Shown here piece by piece: positions 1-7,920 of a stretch of 39,786 bases of DNA. Both the position numbers and the translations under genes were made by a program. Below the pieces are notes generated by a model, which saw nothing but the letters and a program-made list of their open reading frames with translations, ran no database searches and was not told the DNA's origin. Positions within the stretch are counted from its first letter, which is position 1. Each line of letters opens with the position of its first letter. This stretch comes from Patescibacteria group bacterium (GTDB taxonomy: Bacteria; Patescibacteriota; Minisyncoccia; Phycocordibacterales; Phycocordibacteraceae). The stretch lies in NCBI GenBank assembly GCA_004322365.1, contig SCTS01000007.1, positions 82,266 through 122,051 on the forward strand. Reading direction: 5' to 3'.

Positions 1-537
1 TTTTTCCAGAAAACGTGAATACTGTTCAAACGCGTGATCTTCAAAAAGATAATTGAGCTCTAGTGAACTCTTTGGACTAAAAATATATAGACAATATGCC
101 GCCCAAAAATAGAAAAAGGCAAAGAGCATGGGAATGGTTGTGTGCACAAACATGTTGGACTTCTGCTCAGCCTTGGCAAGTGCCGAAATTACTACAACAT
201 GCATCGTTTCATTGTCTGCTGCCAAGCGAGAAAATTGTGAGAGATTTGCAAGGCGTATAGCCTTATTCTCATTTTGATAAAACATGGTGAGCAAGGTAAA
301 TGCGGCAGAATCCCACGAATGATACGGAACGCGAGCAATCACTTCCACCGCCCTGAACTTTAAATACGAAGGCTCTTTCCCATATACAGTATTTCCACAC
401 CAAACGAGTATGCGCCCAAGAATGCGCGGGAGTAGGTGGGGTTTGTAACTATCGTGTGGTTTTTTATATTCTTCGAGAACGACAGAATCATTGAGCGACT
501 GGTTTAATGCTTCCATTTCCAAATCAACCTGTTCCAT
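1..537 (-). CDS. Alternative oxidase (AOX)-like di-iron membrane protein, C-terminus truncated by window edge
   Basis: Manual translation of the minus strand from ATG at 537: MEQVDLEMEALNQ...FRAVEVIARVPYH...SRLAADNETMHVVVIS...YIFSPKSSLELNYLFEDHAFEQYSRFLEK. Matches the AOX layout LETxAxVP / NERMH / LEEEAxxxY in order and spacing. Absent from the ORF track because it runs off the edge. Confidence 0.75.
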   Translation of the reverse strand, partial: MEQVDLEMEALNQSLNDSVVLEEYKKPHDSYKPHLLPRILGRILVWCGNTVYGKEPSYLKFRAVEVIARVPYHSWDSAAFTLLTMFYQNENKAIRLANLSQFSRLAADNETMHVVVISALAKAEQKSNMFVHTTIPMLFAFFYFWAAYCLYIFSPKSSLELNYLFEDHAFEQYSRFLEK

Positions 538-619
538 ATGTACTGCATTGTAATCTAACAAACAACAAATCAGTAGGTAGACTCTTCGAGTCTTTAAAAA
601 TGGCGTTATACTGGGTGGG

Positions 620-1081
620 ATGGAAAATAAAGTACTCGTGAGCTGGCAAGCGCGGGAATATGAATTCCGGCCTAAAGAACGGCAGTGGTATTGGACGGTT
701 GGTATCGTCGCTGTTGGTGTTGCAATAGCATCATTTATTTTGAGTGATTATTTGTTTTCTCTCATCGCTCTCATTGGTGGCTTTACTGTTATACTCATCG
801 GATCAAGAAAACCCCCGCGACACAAGTATAGTTTGACGGAACGGGGATTTTTAGTTGGTGCCCATCTCATTCCCTATGATCATATAAAGCGCTTCTCTAT
901 ACATGAAGATGAACCAAGAAGGTTGAGTATTGAAACAAAGCGTCTCACAGGAACCATTAGTGCCCCTCTTGGAGACACAGACCACCGACTCATCCGTACA
1001 GAGCTAAAGAACAGAAATATTGAAGAGGTGGAAGCGCTCGACTCATTCATTGACGGTCTATCGAGAGGAATGGGGCTCTAA
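620..1081 (+). CDS. Small membrane protein with two N-terminal TM segments and a PH-like/DUF C-terminal region
   Basis: ORF; hydrophobic hairpin WTVGIVAVGVAIASFILSDYLFSLIALIGGFTVILIG followed by a soluble domain. Confidence 0.6.
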   Translation: MENKVLVSWQAREYEFRPKERQWYWTVGIVAVGVAIASFILSDYLFSLIALIGGFTVILIGSRKPPRHKYSLTERGFLVGAHLIPYDHIKRFSIHEDEPRRLSIETKRLTGTISAPLGDTDHRLIRTELKNRNIEEVEALDSFIDGLSRGMGL

Positions 1082-1242
1082 TTATCGATTAGTGTTTAAG
1101 GGGAACACAGGGAGTGCTGTTTTTCGCTATTTTGTGCTAGATTTGTGAAACTGTTCGTTGGTGCTCGCTCTTGGAAGCATAGCTTTCAAGGGCTCACTCG
1201 AAGAGTATCAAAATGCTAGCATTTTGATGTTCCTTCTCGCTC

Positions 1243-1314
1243 GCTCTTGTCGTTCAACGGATAGGACACTCCCCTGCGAAGGGAGAAATGCAGGTTCGAT
1301 TCCTGCCGAGAGCA
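1243..1314 (+). tRNA. tRNA-Arg, anticodon GCG (1276-1278)
   Basis: Complete cloverleaf: acceptor GCTCTTG/CGAGAGC, D stem GTTC/GGAC, anticodon arm CTCCC-CTGCGAA-GGGAG, T arm GCAGG-TTCGATT-CCTGC, discriminator A; CCA not encoded. Confidence 0.88.
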
Positions 1315-1318
1315 CAGC

Positions 1319-1356
1319 TATAGAAAAAGTCGGGATTATTCCCGACTTTTTCTATA
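1319..1356. terminator. Bidirectional hairpin terminator after tRNA-Arg
   Basis: 17-bp perfect stem TATAGAAAAAGTCGGGA / TCCCGACTTTTTCTATA with TTAT loop and T-tracts on both strands. Confidence 0.8.
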
Positions 1357-1363
1357 CTCTAAA

Positions 1364-1387
1364 TGTGCTCTCGGCAGGAATCGAACC
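1364..1387 (-). repeat. Inverted copy of the tRNA-Arg 3' part (24 nt), possible tRNA remnant
   Basis: TGTGCTCTCGGCAGGAATCGAACC is the exact reverse complement of 1293-1316. Upstream sequence on the minus strand does not complete a cloverleaf (3 of 5 T-stem pairs mismatched). Confidence 0.8.
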
Positions 1388-1490
1388 GCGGGCCGCAGCC
1401 CTCGAGGAGAGGGCGTAGGTTTCGAGCATACCAATGCGAGAGGCGATTCCTGTCAAGATTTCTAGCTAATCCCTCTGCTAAAATACCTCC

Positions 1491-1922
1491 ATGCAAGAAA
1501 TTCCTTCTGAACACTTTGTAGGCAAAGTGGCATCAAAAGCAATCATCACTCGGGGTGATGAAGTTCTTATTGCTTTTTGTCATACAAGAAATGAAAACAA
1601 ACTTTGGGATATTCCGGGTGGAAGAGTGCACCATGGAGAAAAACCGGAAGATGCAGTAGTGCGCGAAGTAATGGAAGAATTAGGTGTATCTATAGAGACG
1701 CGCTCAATTATTTTGATGGAGCAATTTCTTCACTCTGAAGGCCCTACCCTTCTCATTGCATACGAAGCTGAACTCAAAAATCCCGAGGCACCGTTTTTGT
1801 TGCCTACCGATGAAATCGATGAGGTGCGTTGGATAACAAAAGAACAATTACATAAACAAGAAATATTCCCCGTATGCTTACAAGCAATCGAAACATACTT
1901 CAAAAGAAAAACAGCAACCTGA
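1491..1922 (+). CDS. NUDIX hydrolase
   Basis: Nudix box GGRVHHGEKPEDAVVREVMEELGV. Confidence 0.9.
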   Translation: MQEIPSEHFVGKVASKAIITRGDEVLIAFCHTRNENKLWDIPGGRVHHGEKPEDAVVREVMEELGVSIETRSIILMEQFLHSEGPTLLIAYEAELKNPEAPFLLPTDEIDEVRWITKEQLHKQEIFPVCLQAIETYFKRKTAT

Positions 1923-1942
1923 AGGTTGCTGTTTTAAAATCT

Positions 1943-2209
1943 TTATTTAACGCTTGATCTCTTGAGAAGTGCCGAGAGACGAGCTTTCTTACGAGACGCG
2001 GTGTTCTTTTTGATAACACCTCGCTTTGCTGCCTTATCGATAACGCTGTAGGCCTTTGCAAGCTCCGCCATCTGCTCTTTCTTATCTTTCCCAACAAATG
2101 TGCGAGCTACTTTGACACCCTCTGCCATAGCGCGCTTGCGTCGAATATTGAATACACGCTTCCGGAGGGATGCGCGATGTGCCTTTTTTGCTCCTTTTGT
2201 TATTGCCAT
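1943..2209 (-). CDS. rpsT: 30S ribosomal protein S20
   Basis: MAITKGAKKAHRASLRKRVFNIRRK... typical S20 composition and motifs. Confidence 0.92.
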   Translation of the reverse strand: MAITKGAKKAHRASLRKRVFNIRRKRAMAEGVKVARTFVGKDKKEQMAELAKAYSVIDKAAKRGVIKKNTASRKKARLSALLKRSSVK

Positions 2210-2240
2210 TGTGTTCGCAGGCTACCACGAGTCGATACAG

Positions 2241-2296
2241 GATTCAAGATTCAGGTTTTAAAAGCTGACAGCTGGAACCTGACACCTAAAAGCTCC
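2241..2296. repeat. Heptad-period intergenic repeat array (8 units)
   Basis: GATTCAA GATTCAG GTTTTAA AAGCTGA CAGCTGG AACCTGA CACCTAA AAGCTCC. Confidence 0.7.
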
Positions 2297-2312
2297 CTGC
2301 TACAATAGCCCT

Positions 2313-2885
2313 ATGATTGGCTCTTTAGACGGCACCGTGCGAGGCATAATTCGTGACTCTATCATCCTTGAAATAAACGGGGTTGGTTATCGTGTTTCTG
2401 TACCTATAGCAACGCTCACTGGAGCTAAAGAAGGTGACCATCTTTTCCTCTGGATACACATGGCAGTGCGCGAAACTGCACAAGACCTCTACGGATTTGA
2501 AACTCAAAATGAACTTTCTTGGTTTGAACTTCTTCTTTCTGTTTCAGGTGTTGGGCCTAAATCAGCGCTCGGCATTATGAATGCGGTAGACACAAAATCC
2601 TTGGAGAAAGCAATCGCAAGAAACGATGCTTCCATTCTTTCAAAATCATTCGGTGTAGGGAAAAAGACAGCAGAGAAAATAGTTCTTGAGCTTCGAGAAA
2701 AAGTGGGTTCAGTCGAAGACAAGGGCACTGAGAGCGGGTCTGATGGTGATGTTGTTGATGCACTTGTCGGCCTGGGCTATTCACTTCGGGAAGCTCGTGA
2801 CGCAGTGCATGCTGTTTCAAAAGACCTTGTAACGCCCGAGGCACGCCTCCGTGAAGCAATCCGTATTGCATCACGCTCTCGTTAA
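2313..2885 (+). CDS. ruvA: Holliday junction DNA helicase subunit RuvA
   Basis: MIGSLDGTVRGIIRDSIILEINGVGYRVSVP...LLSVSGVGPKSALGIM...FGVGKKTAEKIVLELREK. Confidence 0.95.
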   Translation: MIGSLDGTVRGIIRDSIILEINGVGYRVSVPIATLTGAKEGDHLFLWIHMAVRETAQDLYGFETQNELSWFELLLSVSGVGPKSALGIMNAVDTKSLEKAIARNDASILSKSFGVGKKTAEKIVLELREKVGSVEDKGTESGSDGDVVDALVGLGYSLREARDAVHAVSKDLVTPEARLREAIRIASRSR

Positions 2886-2890
2886 ACACT

Positions 2891-4159
2891 ATGGTACGGA
2901 TACTAAAAAAGATACTAGAGAGACTCATACCGTCTTTTATTTTTTCTCGCATGATAGTTGCCTATCATTTTCTTTTATCACTTTTCAGCGCCCTCATTGC
3001 GGGGTTTCCCTCTCGTAAACTTTTTGTCATAGGTATCACTGGCACTAAAGGCAAGTCATCCGTATCTGAAATGATGAATGCAATACTTGAAGAAGCTGGT
3101 TATCGCACGGCACTTGCAAACACCATTCGTTTTAAAATAGACAAAGATTCAAGGCGAAACCTTTTCAAAATGACCATGCCGGGGCGTGGATTTTTACAAC
3201 ATTTTTTAAAGGAGGCAAAGAAAAAAGATTGCACCCATGTAGTATTTGAAATTACCTCAGAAGGCGCGCGTCAGTTTAGAAATGCCTTCATAGATCTTAA
3301 TGCACTGATATTCACCAATATCGCCCCTGAACATATTGAGTCGCACGGCTCATACGACGCGTACAAAAAAGCAAAAGTTTCAATTGGCATGTCTATACTT
3401 CGCTCATCAAAACGACCTCGCATCATTGTGGCAAATCCAAATGACGAAGTTGGAAAAAAGTTTCTAGCAATCCCTGCTGAGAAAGTCATTCCCTTCCAGC
3501 TTGACGACGCAAATCCATATCAAACCAATCCAAATAAAGTTTCAATGACTTTCAAAGGAGTCACCTTTGATGTGCCCTTCCCTGGTACCTTCACTATTGA
3601 GAACGCGCTCTCTGTTGCAACACTTGCTGACGCCATCGGCATTAGCCCTGAAGTAATAGGACGAGCACTTCAGCATATGCGACCGATTGAAGGCAGAGTT
3701 GAAAGAATTGAAATGGGGCAAAAATTCACTGCCGTGGTTGACTACGCCCACACGCCTGATTCTCTAAAGGCACTCTACGGCGCATTCCCACAGGTGCGAA
3801 AAATCTGTGTTTTAGGAAACACCGGTGGCGGCCGAGATACATGGAAGCGCGGAGAAATGGGTGCCATAGCAGATAAGGAATGCGATATCGTAATTCTCAC
3901 CAATGAGGATCCATACGATGAAGACCCGGTGAAGATAGTTGAAGCAATGCGAGCTGGCATGGCGCGCGCCCCTCTTGTAATTATGGATCGTCGTGAAGCT
4001 ATTACTCATGCGCTCCACCTTACACAAAGTGGAGACGCTGTACTTATAACAGGCAAAGGAACAGACCCTTACATAATGGGTGCCTCCGGAGAGAAAACCC
4101 CTTGGTCCGACTCTGGCGTTGTGCGAGAAGAGCTTGAAAAAATACTGCACAAAAAATAA
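2891..4159 (+). CDS. Mur ligase family protein (MurE-like) with N-terminal hydrophobic segment
   Basis: GTKGKSSVSEMM P-loop, Mur central and C-terminal motifs (GNTGGGRDTWKRGEMG), EDPYDEDP at the MurE specificity-motif position. Confidence 0.85.
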   Translation: MVRILKKILERLIPSFIFSRMIVAYHFLLSLFSALIAGFPSRKLFVIGITGTKGKSSVSEMMNAILEEAGYRTALANTIRFKIDKDSRRNLFKMTMPGRGFLQHFLKEAKKKDCTHVVFEITSEGARQFRNAFIDLNALIFTNIAPEHIESHGSYDAYKKAKVSIGMSILRSSKRPRIIVANPNDEVGKKFLAIPAEKVIPFQLDDANPYQTNPNKVSMTFKGVTFDVPFPGTFTIENALSVATLADAIGISPEVIGRALQHMRPIEGRVERIEMGQKFTAVVDYAHTPDSLKALYGAFPQVRKICVLGNTGGGRDTWKRGEMGAIADKECDIVILTNEDPYDEDPVKIVEAMRAGMARAPLVIMDRREAITHALHLTQSGDAVLITGKGTDPYIMGASGEKTPWSDSGVVREELEKILHKK

Positions 4160-4191
4160 CAAAGTGCATTTGAGGTAGTATTATTCAATCT

Positions 4192-5172
4192 ATGGGCAAC
4201 GCAAAAGGTGATCTTTTAATAGTCATCCTACTTTTAATAGCGCTCGGCATTGCGTGGGTTATGACTGGTGGCCCTAGAAACACCATAGCTCATCAAAGCG
4301 GACTCTTCAGTGCACCTTGGCCTTTGGGGAATAATGGCAATGCATACAAAGTGCCATTAGTTCCGCTAGGAACGGGTGACGCATCTTCAAGTGACACATC
4401 CGACACCTCTAGTACGCCAATACCAAGCAACACAAAGACGAGCGTCTTTGATTCTTTCTTTGGATATCGCCCCGGAGTTGGGCGCGCAACAGACCCAAGC
4501 ATGTCACCTTATGCTGAGTTCGTTCGACTCGATCGCGGAAATGCAACAAGTCAAGACGCCAAAAATGAATATGTCACCATCCGCATTTCAGGTTCTCCAA
4601 AAAACAACTTAATTCTCACAGGCTGGATACTTCAAAGCAGTACAAATAGCACCAAGGTTGTCATTGGTCCCGCGGCACAAACTCCGTCACTCGGCAATAT
4701 AAATACCGATACATCAATCTCGGTAAATTCTGGCGCCACAATTCATGTGACCACAGGGAGATCACCAAACGGTGCGTCATTTCGAATCAACCAATGCACA
4801 GGGTATTTTGAACAGTTCCAAGATTTTTCTCCTGCGCTTCCACAAGACTGTCCACGACCACGAGATGAAATGTACTTATTCCCTGAGAAAACCGCAGGAA
4901 ATGCTGAGTGTGAAGCCTTCATTAATACACTCCGCCAATGCACACTTACCGTAACAGAAATTCCTGGGAAAATTGGCAACAACTGCCAAGACTTTGTCCT
5001 CAACAATCTTTCGTATAACGGATGTGTGATCAAACACAGAAATGATGCTGACTTCTATAAGAATGAGTGGCGAGTATTTTTAGGGCGCGATCAAGAGCTC
5101 TGGGGCAATAGCCATGACAGAGTTCTTCTCCTTGATGAGAACGGAAGGTTAGTTTCCTCAGTGAGTTATTAG
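4192..5172 (+). CDS. Membrane-anchored exported protein with lamin-tail-like (LTD) domains
   Basis: N-terminal TM, then EYVTIRISGSPKNNLILTGWIL... and ELWGNSHDRVLLLDENGRLVSSVSY, typical of LTD folds. Confidence 0.6.
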   Translation: MGNAKGDLLIVILLLIALGIAWVMTGGPRNTIAHQSGLFSAPWPLGNNGNAYKVPLVPLGTGDASSSDTSDTSSTPIPSNTKTSVFDSFFGYRPGVGRATDPSMSPYAEFVRLDRGNATSQDAKNEYVTIRISGSPKNNLILTGWILQSSTNSTKVVIGPAAQTPSLGNINTDTSISVNSGATIHVTTGRSPNGASFRINQCTGYFEQFQDFSPALPQDCPRPRDEMYLFPEKTAGNAECEAFINTLRQCTLTVTEIPGKIGNNCQDFVLNNLSYNGCVIKHRNDADFYKNEWRVFLGRDQELWGNSHDRVLLLDENGRLVSSVSY

Positions 5173-5208
5173 ATTTCCCCTACTGCTACATAGTAGGTTT
5201 TTGAACTC

Positions 5209-5421
5209 CTATGTTTGGCTAGCTTCTTCCTTAATCAAACTCATAGTGTCGCTTTCCATAAATGTAACCTTCCCTCCTGGACGACGAATCCCTATTGAAT
5301 ATCGGAGAATTTCAATAACATCAAACAAGATACCGCCACGACGAACCTGGTCTCCCACCCCTACTTCGCCTCCCTGGACTTTCGCCCGTTCACGCTCAGG
5401 TTGTCGATCGTGCCGTCCCAT
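5209..5421 (-). CDS. Small hypothetical protein (possible KOW/SH3-like)
   Basis: 70-aa ORF in line with the downstream end of the minus-strand methyltransferase; GDQVRRGGILFDVIEI. Confidence 0.4.
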   Translation of the reverse strand: MGRHDRQPERERAKVQGGEVGVGDQVRRGGILFDVIEILRYSIGIRRPGGKVTFMESDTMSLIKEEASQT

Positions 5422-5447
5422 CGCGCGATACTAATACTGCGCGAACT

Positions 5448-5936
5448 CTATGTCAAAGATTCTGATGCCTTGAAAAGAATAATCCCTGCCGCTACTGACA
5501 CATTCAAAGACTCCTTCGCTCCTCGCATAGGAATCTCAACTACTTCATCGCACACACGAAGAATCGCGGACGACACTCCGAGCACCTCGTTGCCTAAAAT
5601 AATCGCGAGAGGAAATTTTGGCTTCCATTTCGTGCAAGAAACTGCGCTTGGTGACTGCTCCCCTGCAACAATGTGCACACCACTCTTTTTTAATCTTTTT
5701 ATAAGTGCACCAACACTTTTACAAGATTCCCAGGGAATGATTTTTTCAGCACCGAGCGCGGTCTTTGCTATCTTATTGTCCGCACGGTTGAATCGATCAA
5801 GCGGAGCGGGAGTATAGCCAGTAAGATATATCTTCTGAATTCCTACTGCGTCAGCGGTACGAAATATCGCACCAACATTTTGTGCGCTCCGAATATTGTG
5901 GAGAATAAGAAAAAATTGTGCAGAGTTTAAATTCAC
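5448..5936 (-). CDS. TrmH/SpoU family RNA methyltransferase
   Basis: LHNIRSAQNVGAIFRTADAVGIQKIYLTG...LAIILGNEVLGVS...EIPMRGAKESLNVSVAAGI. Confidence 0.92.
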   Translation of the reverse strand: MNLNSAQFFLILHNIRSAQNVGAIFRTADAVGIQKIYLTGYTPAPLDRFNRADNKIAKTALGAEKIIPWESCKSVGALIKRLKKSGVHIVAGEQSPSAVSCTKWKPKFPLAIILGNEVLGVSSAILRVCDEVVEIPMRGAKESLNVSVAAGIILFKASESLT

Positions 5937-5990
5937 AATGCATACCGTAGCATTTTGAAGCCAAATGCTCCATGTGCTACCATTTGTTGT

Positions 5991-6338
5991 ATGGAAAGTT
6001 TATTCCCCAGCCTCTTCACCTTCTCGTATTTCGCACCACTTATATTGCGTATCGCTATTGCAGTAGTCCTCTTTGAAGCTGCTCGTGGTACTTGGAAACA
6101 ACAAAAAAAGGGCAAGGTGGCATCTTTTACTTCCGCAATATTAGGTATTGCTCTCGTCTTTGGCGCATTTACACAACTTACTGCCATATTGGGGATTATA
6201 GAGATCGGCATTCTTACCGCACAGAGAGGTGTTCCTTCCATATTTCACAGAAGAGCTTTTGCGCTTCTTGTTATCGCAATTCTTCTTTCACTCTTGATCA
6301 CCGGCCCTGGGGCAATGGCAATAGACTTGCCGTACTAG
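5991..6338 (+). CDS. DoxX-like small integral membrane protein
   Basis: ORF 5955..6338 with likely internal start MESLFPSLFTFSYFAPLILRIAIAVVLFEAARG; multiple TM segments. Confidence 0.6.
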   Translation: MESLFPSLFTFSYFAPLILRIAIAVVLFEAARGTWKQQKKGKVASFTSAILGIALVFGAFTQLTAILGIIEIGILTAQRGVPSIFHRRAFALLVIAILLSLLITGPGAMAIDLPY

Positions 6339-6358
6339 TAAGGAAAATATCGGAAACA

Positions 6359-6384
6359 AAAAACAGCACGGATGTGCTGTTTTT
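6359..6384. terminator. Hairpin terminator AAAAACAGCAC/GTGCTGTTTTT
   Basis: Perfect inverted repeat with flanking A/T runs; first of three similar hairpins. Confidence 0.75.
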
Positions 6385-6451
6385 AAAAGCTGTGCGGACA
6401 CAAATAAATTTCCTGGAAATTTTTCGCTGAGTCCCTTTTGTGGTCACCCGT

Positions 6452-6492
6452 CACTAAGTATTTTTCTTCGGAAACTTGAAAAATACTAAGTG
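6452..6492. repeat. 15-bp inverted repeat (one mismatch) hairpin
   Basis: CACTAAGTATTTTTC - TTCGGAAACTT - GAAAAATACTAAGTG. Confidence 0.7.
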
Positions 6493-6554
6493 CGCTCGAC
6501 CCCGCCTCGCCCGTCGCAAAGCGACATGGCTCCGGCACGCACCACAATATAAAA

Positions 6555-6572
6555 ACGGCACGCAGGTGCCGT
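6555..6572. terminator. Hairpin ACGGCAC-GCAG-GTGCCGT with flanking A/T runs
   Basis: Second of three similar hairpins; lies next to a 19-nt copy of the tRNA-Lys 3' end (6585-6603). Confidence 0.65.
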
Positions 6573-6715
6573 ATTTTATTTGTGGTGCGCCCGCCTGGGC
6601 TCGCTTCTTACAGAAGCCTGTACAGGTTTCATATTCACTTCGCTTACGCTCATTCATTTATTTAACCTTTCGAACCCAGGACGCATGCAACAGTTTGCAT
6701 GCTCGGTCGCACAGC

Positions 6716-6742
6716 AAAAACAGCACCTGCGTGCTGTTTTTT
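6716..6742. terminator. Hairpin terminator AAAAACAGCAC/GTGCTGTTTTTT, downstream of tRNA-Lys
   Basis: Perfect stem with T-tract, directly 3' of the minus-strand tRNA. Confidence 0.8.
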
Positions 6743-6748
6743 AAGCTG

Positions 6749-6821
<73 letters not shown>

Positions 6822-7051
6822 AAGCGAGAAGGAAAGTGTCTGCGAAGCAGTGTTTTTGGAGCGGAGGGACAGAGGAAAGTTTTACTTTCATTCTGACTCG
6901 ACGAAACAAAAACAAGAGCGCTAGCGAACTTTCTTAGAGTGACCCGCCCGAAAGCTATGCTTACGGGTCAAAGTTTCCCCTCTTCTTCTTCAGATTCCAT
7001 CCTCGAGCATCGTTGCCCTTGGACAGATTCGTGGATTATGCTCTAAAAACT

Positions 7052-7744
7052 CTATTTTTTCAACAAGAACGCCTCGAGTAGATCTCCTAAGTTTCCTCCA
7101 CCCATACGAGAGTGGTGCACCATACGCACCAACTCCCGAGAAACTTCTTCACATCCGGCTTCCCCTAACCGCGATGCCGCTTTTTTTGCTTTGGAATAAA
7201 CGAAGGGGTGAATCCCTGTTCCTGCAACGGTTTTTGTTTTGGAAGCCAGCACCATCGCTCGTGCTTGCGATGTAAGCGTCCCGTGGATCTGTTCCGGCGC
7301 TGAACCAGATTCTATGAGTCTCCGATACACGATCCATGAATTTTTCCTGTCCCCTATCGCGAATGCGTCAGTCAGTGCAAATGCATTTGGTGCTGGTTTT
7401 ATCAGCTGTTCTTTATAATCAAACTCTTCAACCTCTGCATTAGTCCTCAAGTTCTTAAGAACTTGAGGACTAATCTCTGGCTGAATAATAATCACCAATG
7501 CGTCGCCTTCGGCTAAATCTTTCGCATGCTCGGCTAGCAGGAGTTTTCCATCATCGTCCTCAAGAGGCCTATCGAGAAGTAGCGTTGTCTTTGGAGCAAA
7601 AAGTCCACGGGCACTACGGTATCGAAGTACGCTCGTAAATAGTTCTCCCCCTTCACCAAAGCGCACAAGTTCAGACCCTTCCGCGAGCTTCATCGCGCGT
7701 GCCTTTGCTTTGACTACATCAGACCCAAGAAGAATGTAGAGCAT
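7052..7744 (-). CDS. holA: DNA polymerase III delta subunit-like (HolA-like)
   Basis: MLYILLGSDVVKAKARAMKLAEG...LLLDRPLEDDDGK...TLTSQARAMVLASK...RLGEAGCEEVSRELVRMVHHSRMG: divergent HolA-type architecture. Confidence 0.6.
   Translation of the reverse strand: MLYILLGSDVVKAKARAMKLAEGSELVRFGEGGELFTSVLRYRSARGLFAPKTTLLLDRPLEDDDGKLLLAEHAKDLAEGDALVIIIQPEISPQVLKNLRTNAEVEEFDYKEQLIKPAPNAFALTDAFAIGDRKNSWIVYRRLIESGSAPEQIHGTLTSQARAMVLASKTKTVAGTGIHPFVYSKAKKAASRLGEAGCEEVSRELVRMVHHSRMGGGNLGDLLEAFLLKK
7439..7474. repeat. Perfect 36-bp palindrome without spacer, inside the holA-like CDS
   Basis: ATTAGTCCTCAAGTTCTT|AAGAACTTGAGGACTAAT is self-complementary. Confidence 0.95.
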
Positions 7745-7757
7745 TTTAATAGAGTAC

Positions 7758-7780
7758 AGGTTTCGGGTTTCGGATTCCAG
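7758..7780. repeat. Heptad-period repeat (3 units)
   Basis: AGGTTTC GGGTTTC GGATTCC AG. Confidence 0.5.
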
Positions 7781-7796
7781 TTTTTCTTGTTTTTAA

Positions 7797-7838
7797 CTGT
7801 ATAGTATAACCTAACGATCGTTAAATTATACTATACAG
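7797..7838. promoter_or_regulatory. 42-bp near-perfect nested palindrome between the holA-like gene and polA
   Basis: CTGTATAGTATAA-CC-TAACGATCGTTA-AA-TTATACTATACAG: 13-bp arms around an inner 12-bp palindrome. Confidence 0.6.
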
Positions 7839-7920
7839 CTCTTTCCCCTTTATTTTTATTTGGTTTAAGAAAGTGAAAATCTAAAAATTAGATGCCCCTG
7901 TGGACCCGAAGGAGTGTCGC

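Noticed and set aside
1158-1418. 86-aa plus-strand ORF
   Set aside because: Overlaps the tRNA-Arg, terminator and inverted tRNA fragment; not a credible coding gene.
1364-1440. Second, minus-strand tRNA-Arg (CCT-like anticodon arm)
   Set aside because: T stem has three mismatches of five and the acceptor/D-arm spacing does not fit; kept only as a repeat/remnant.
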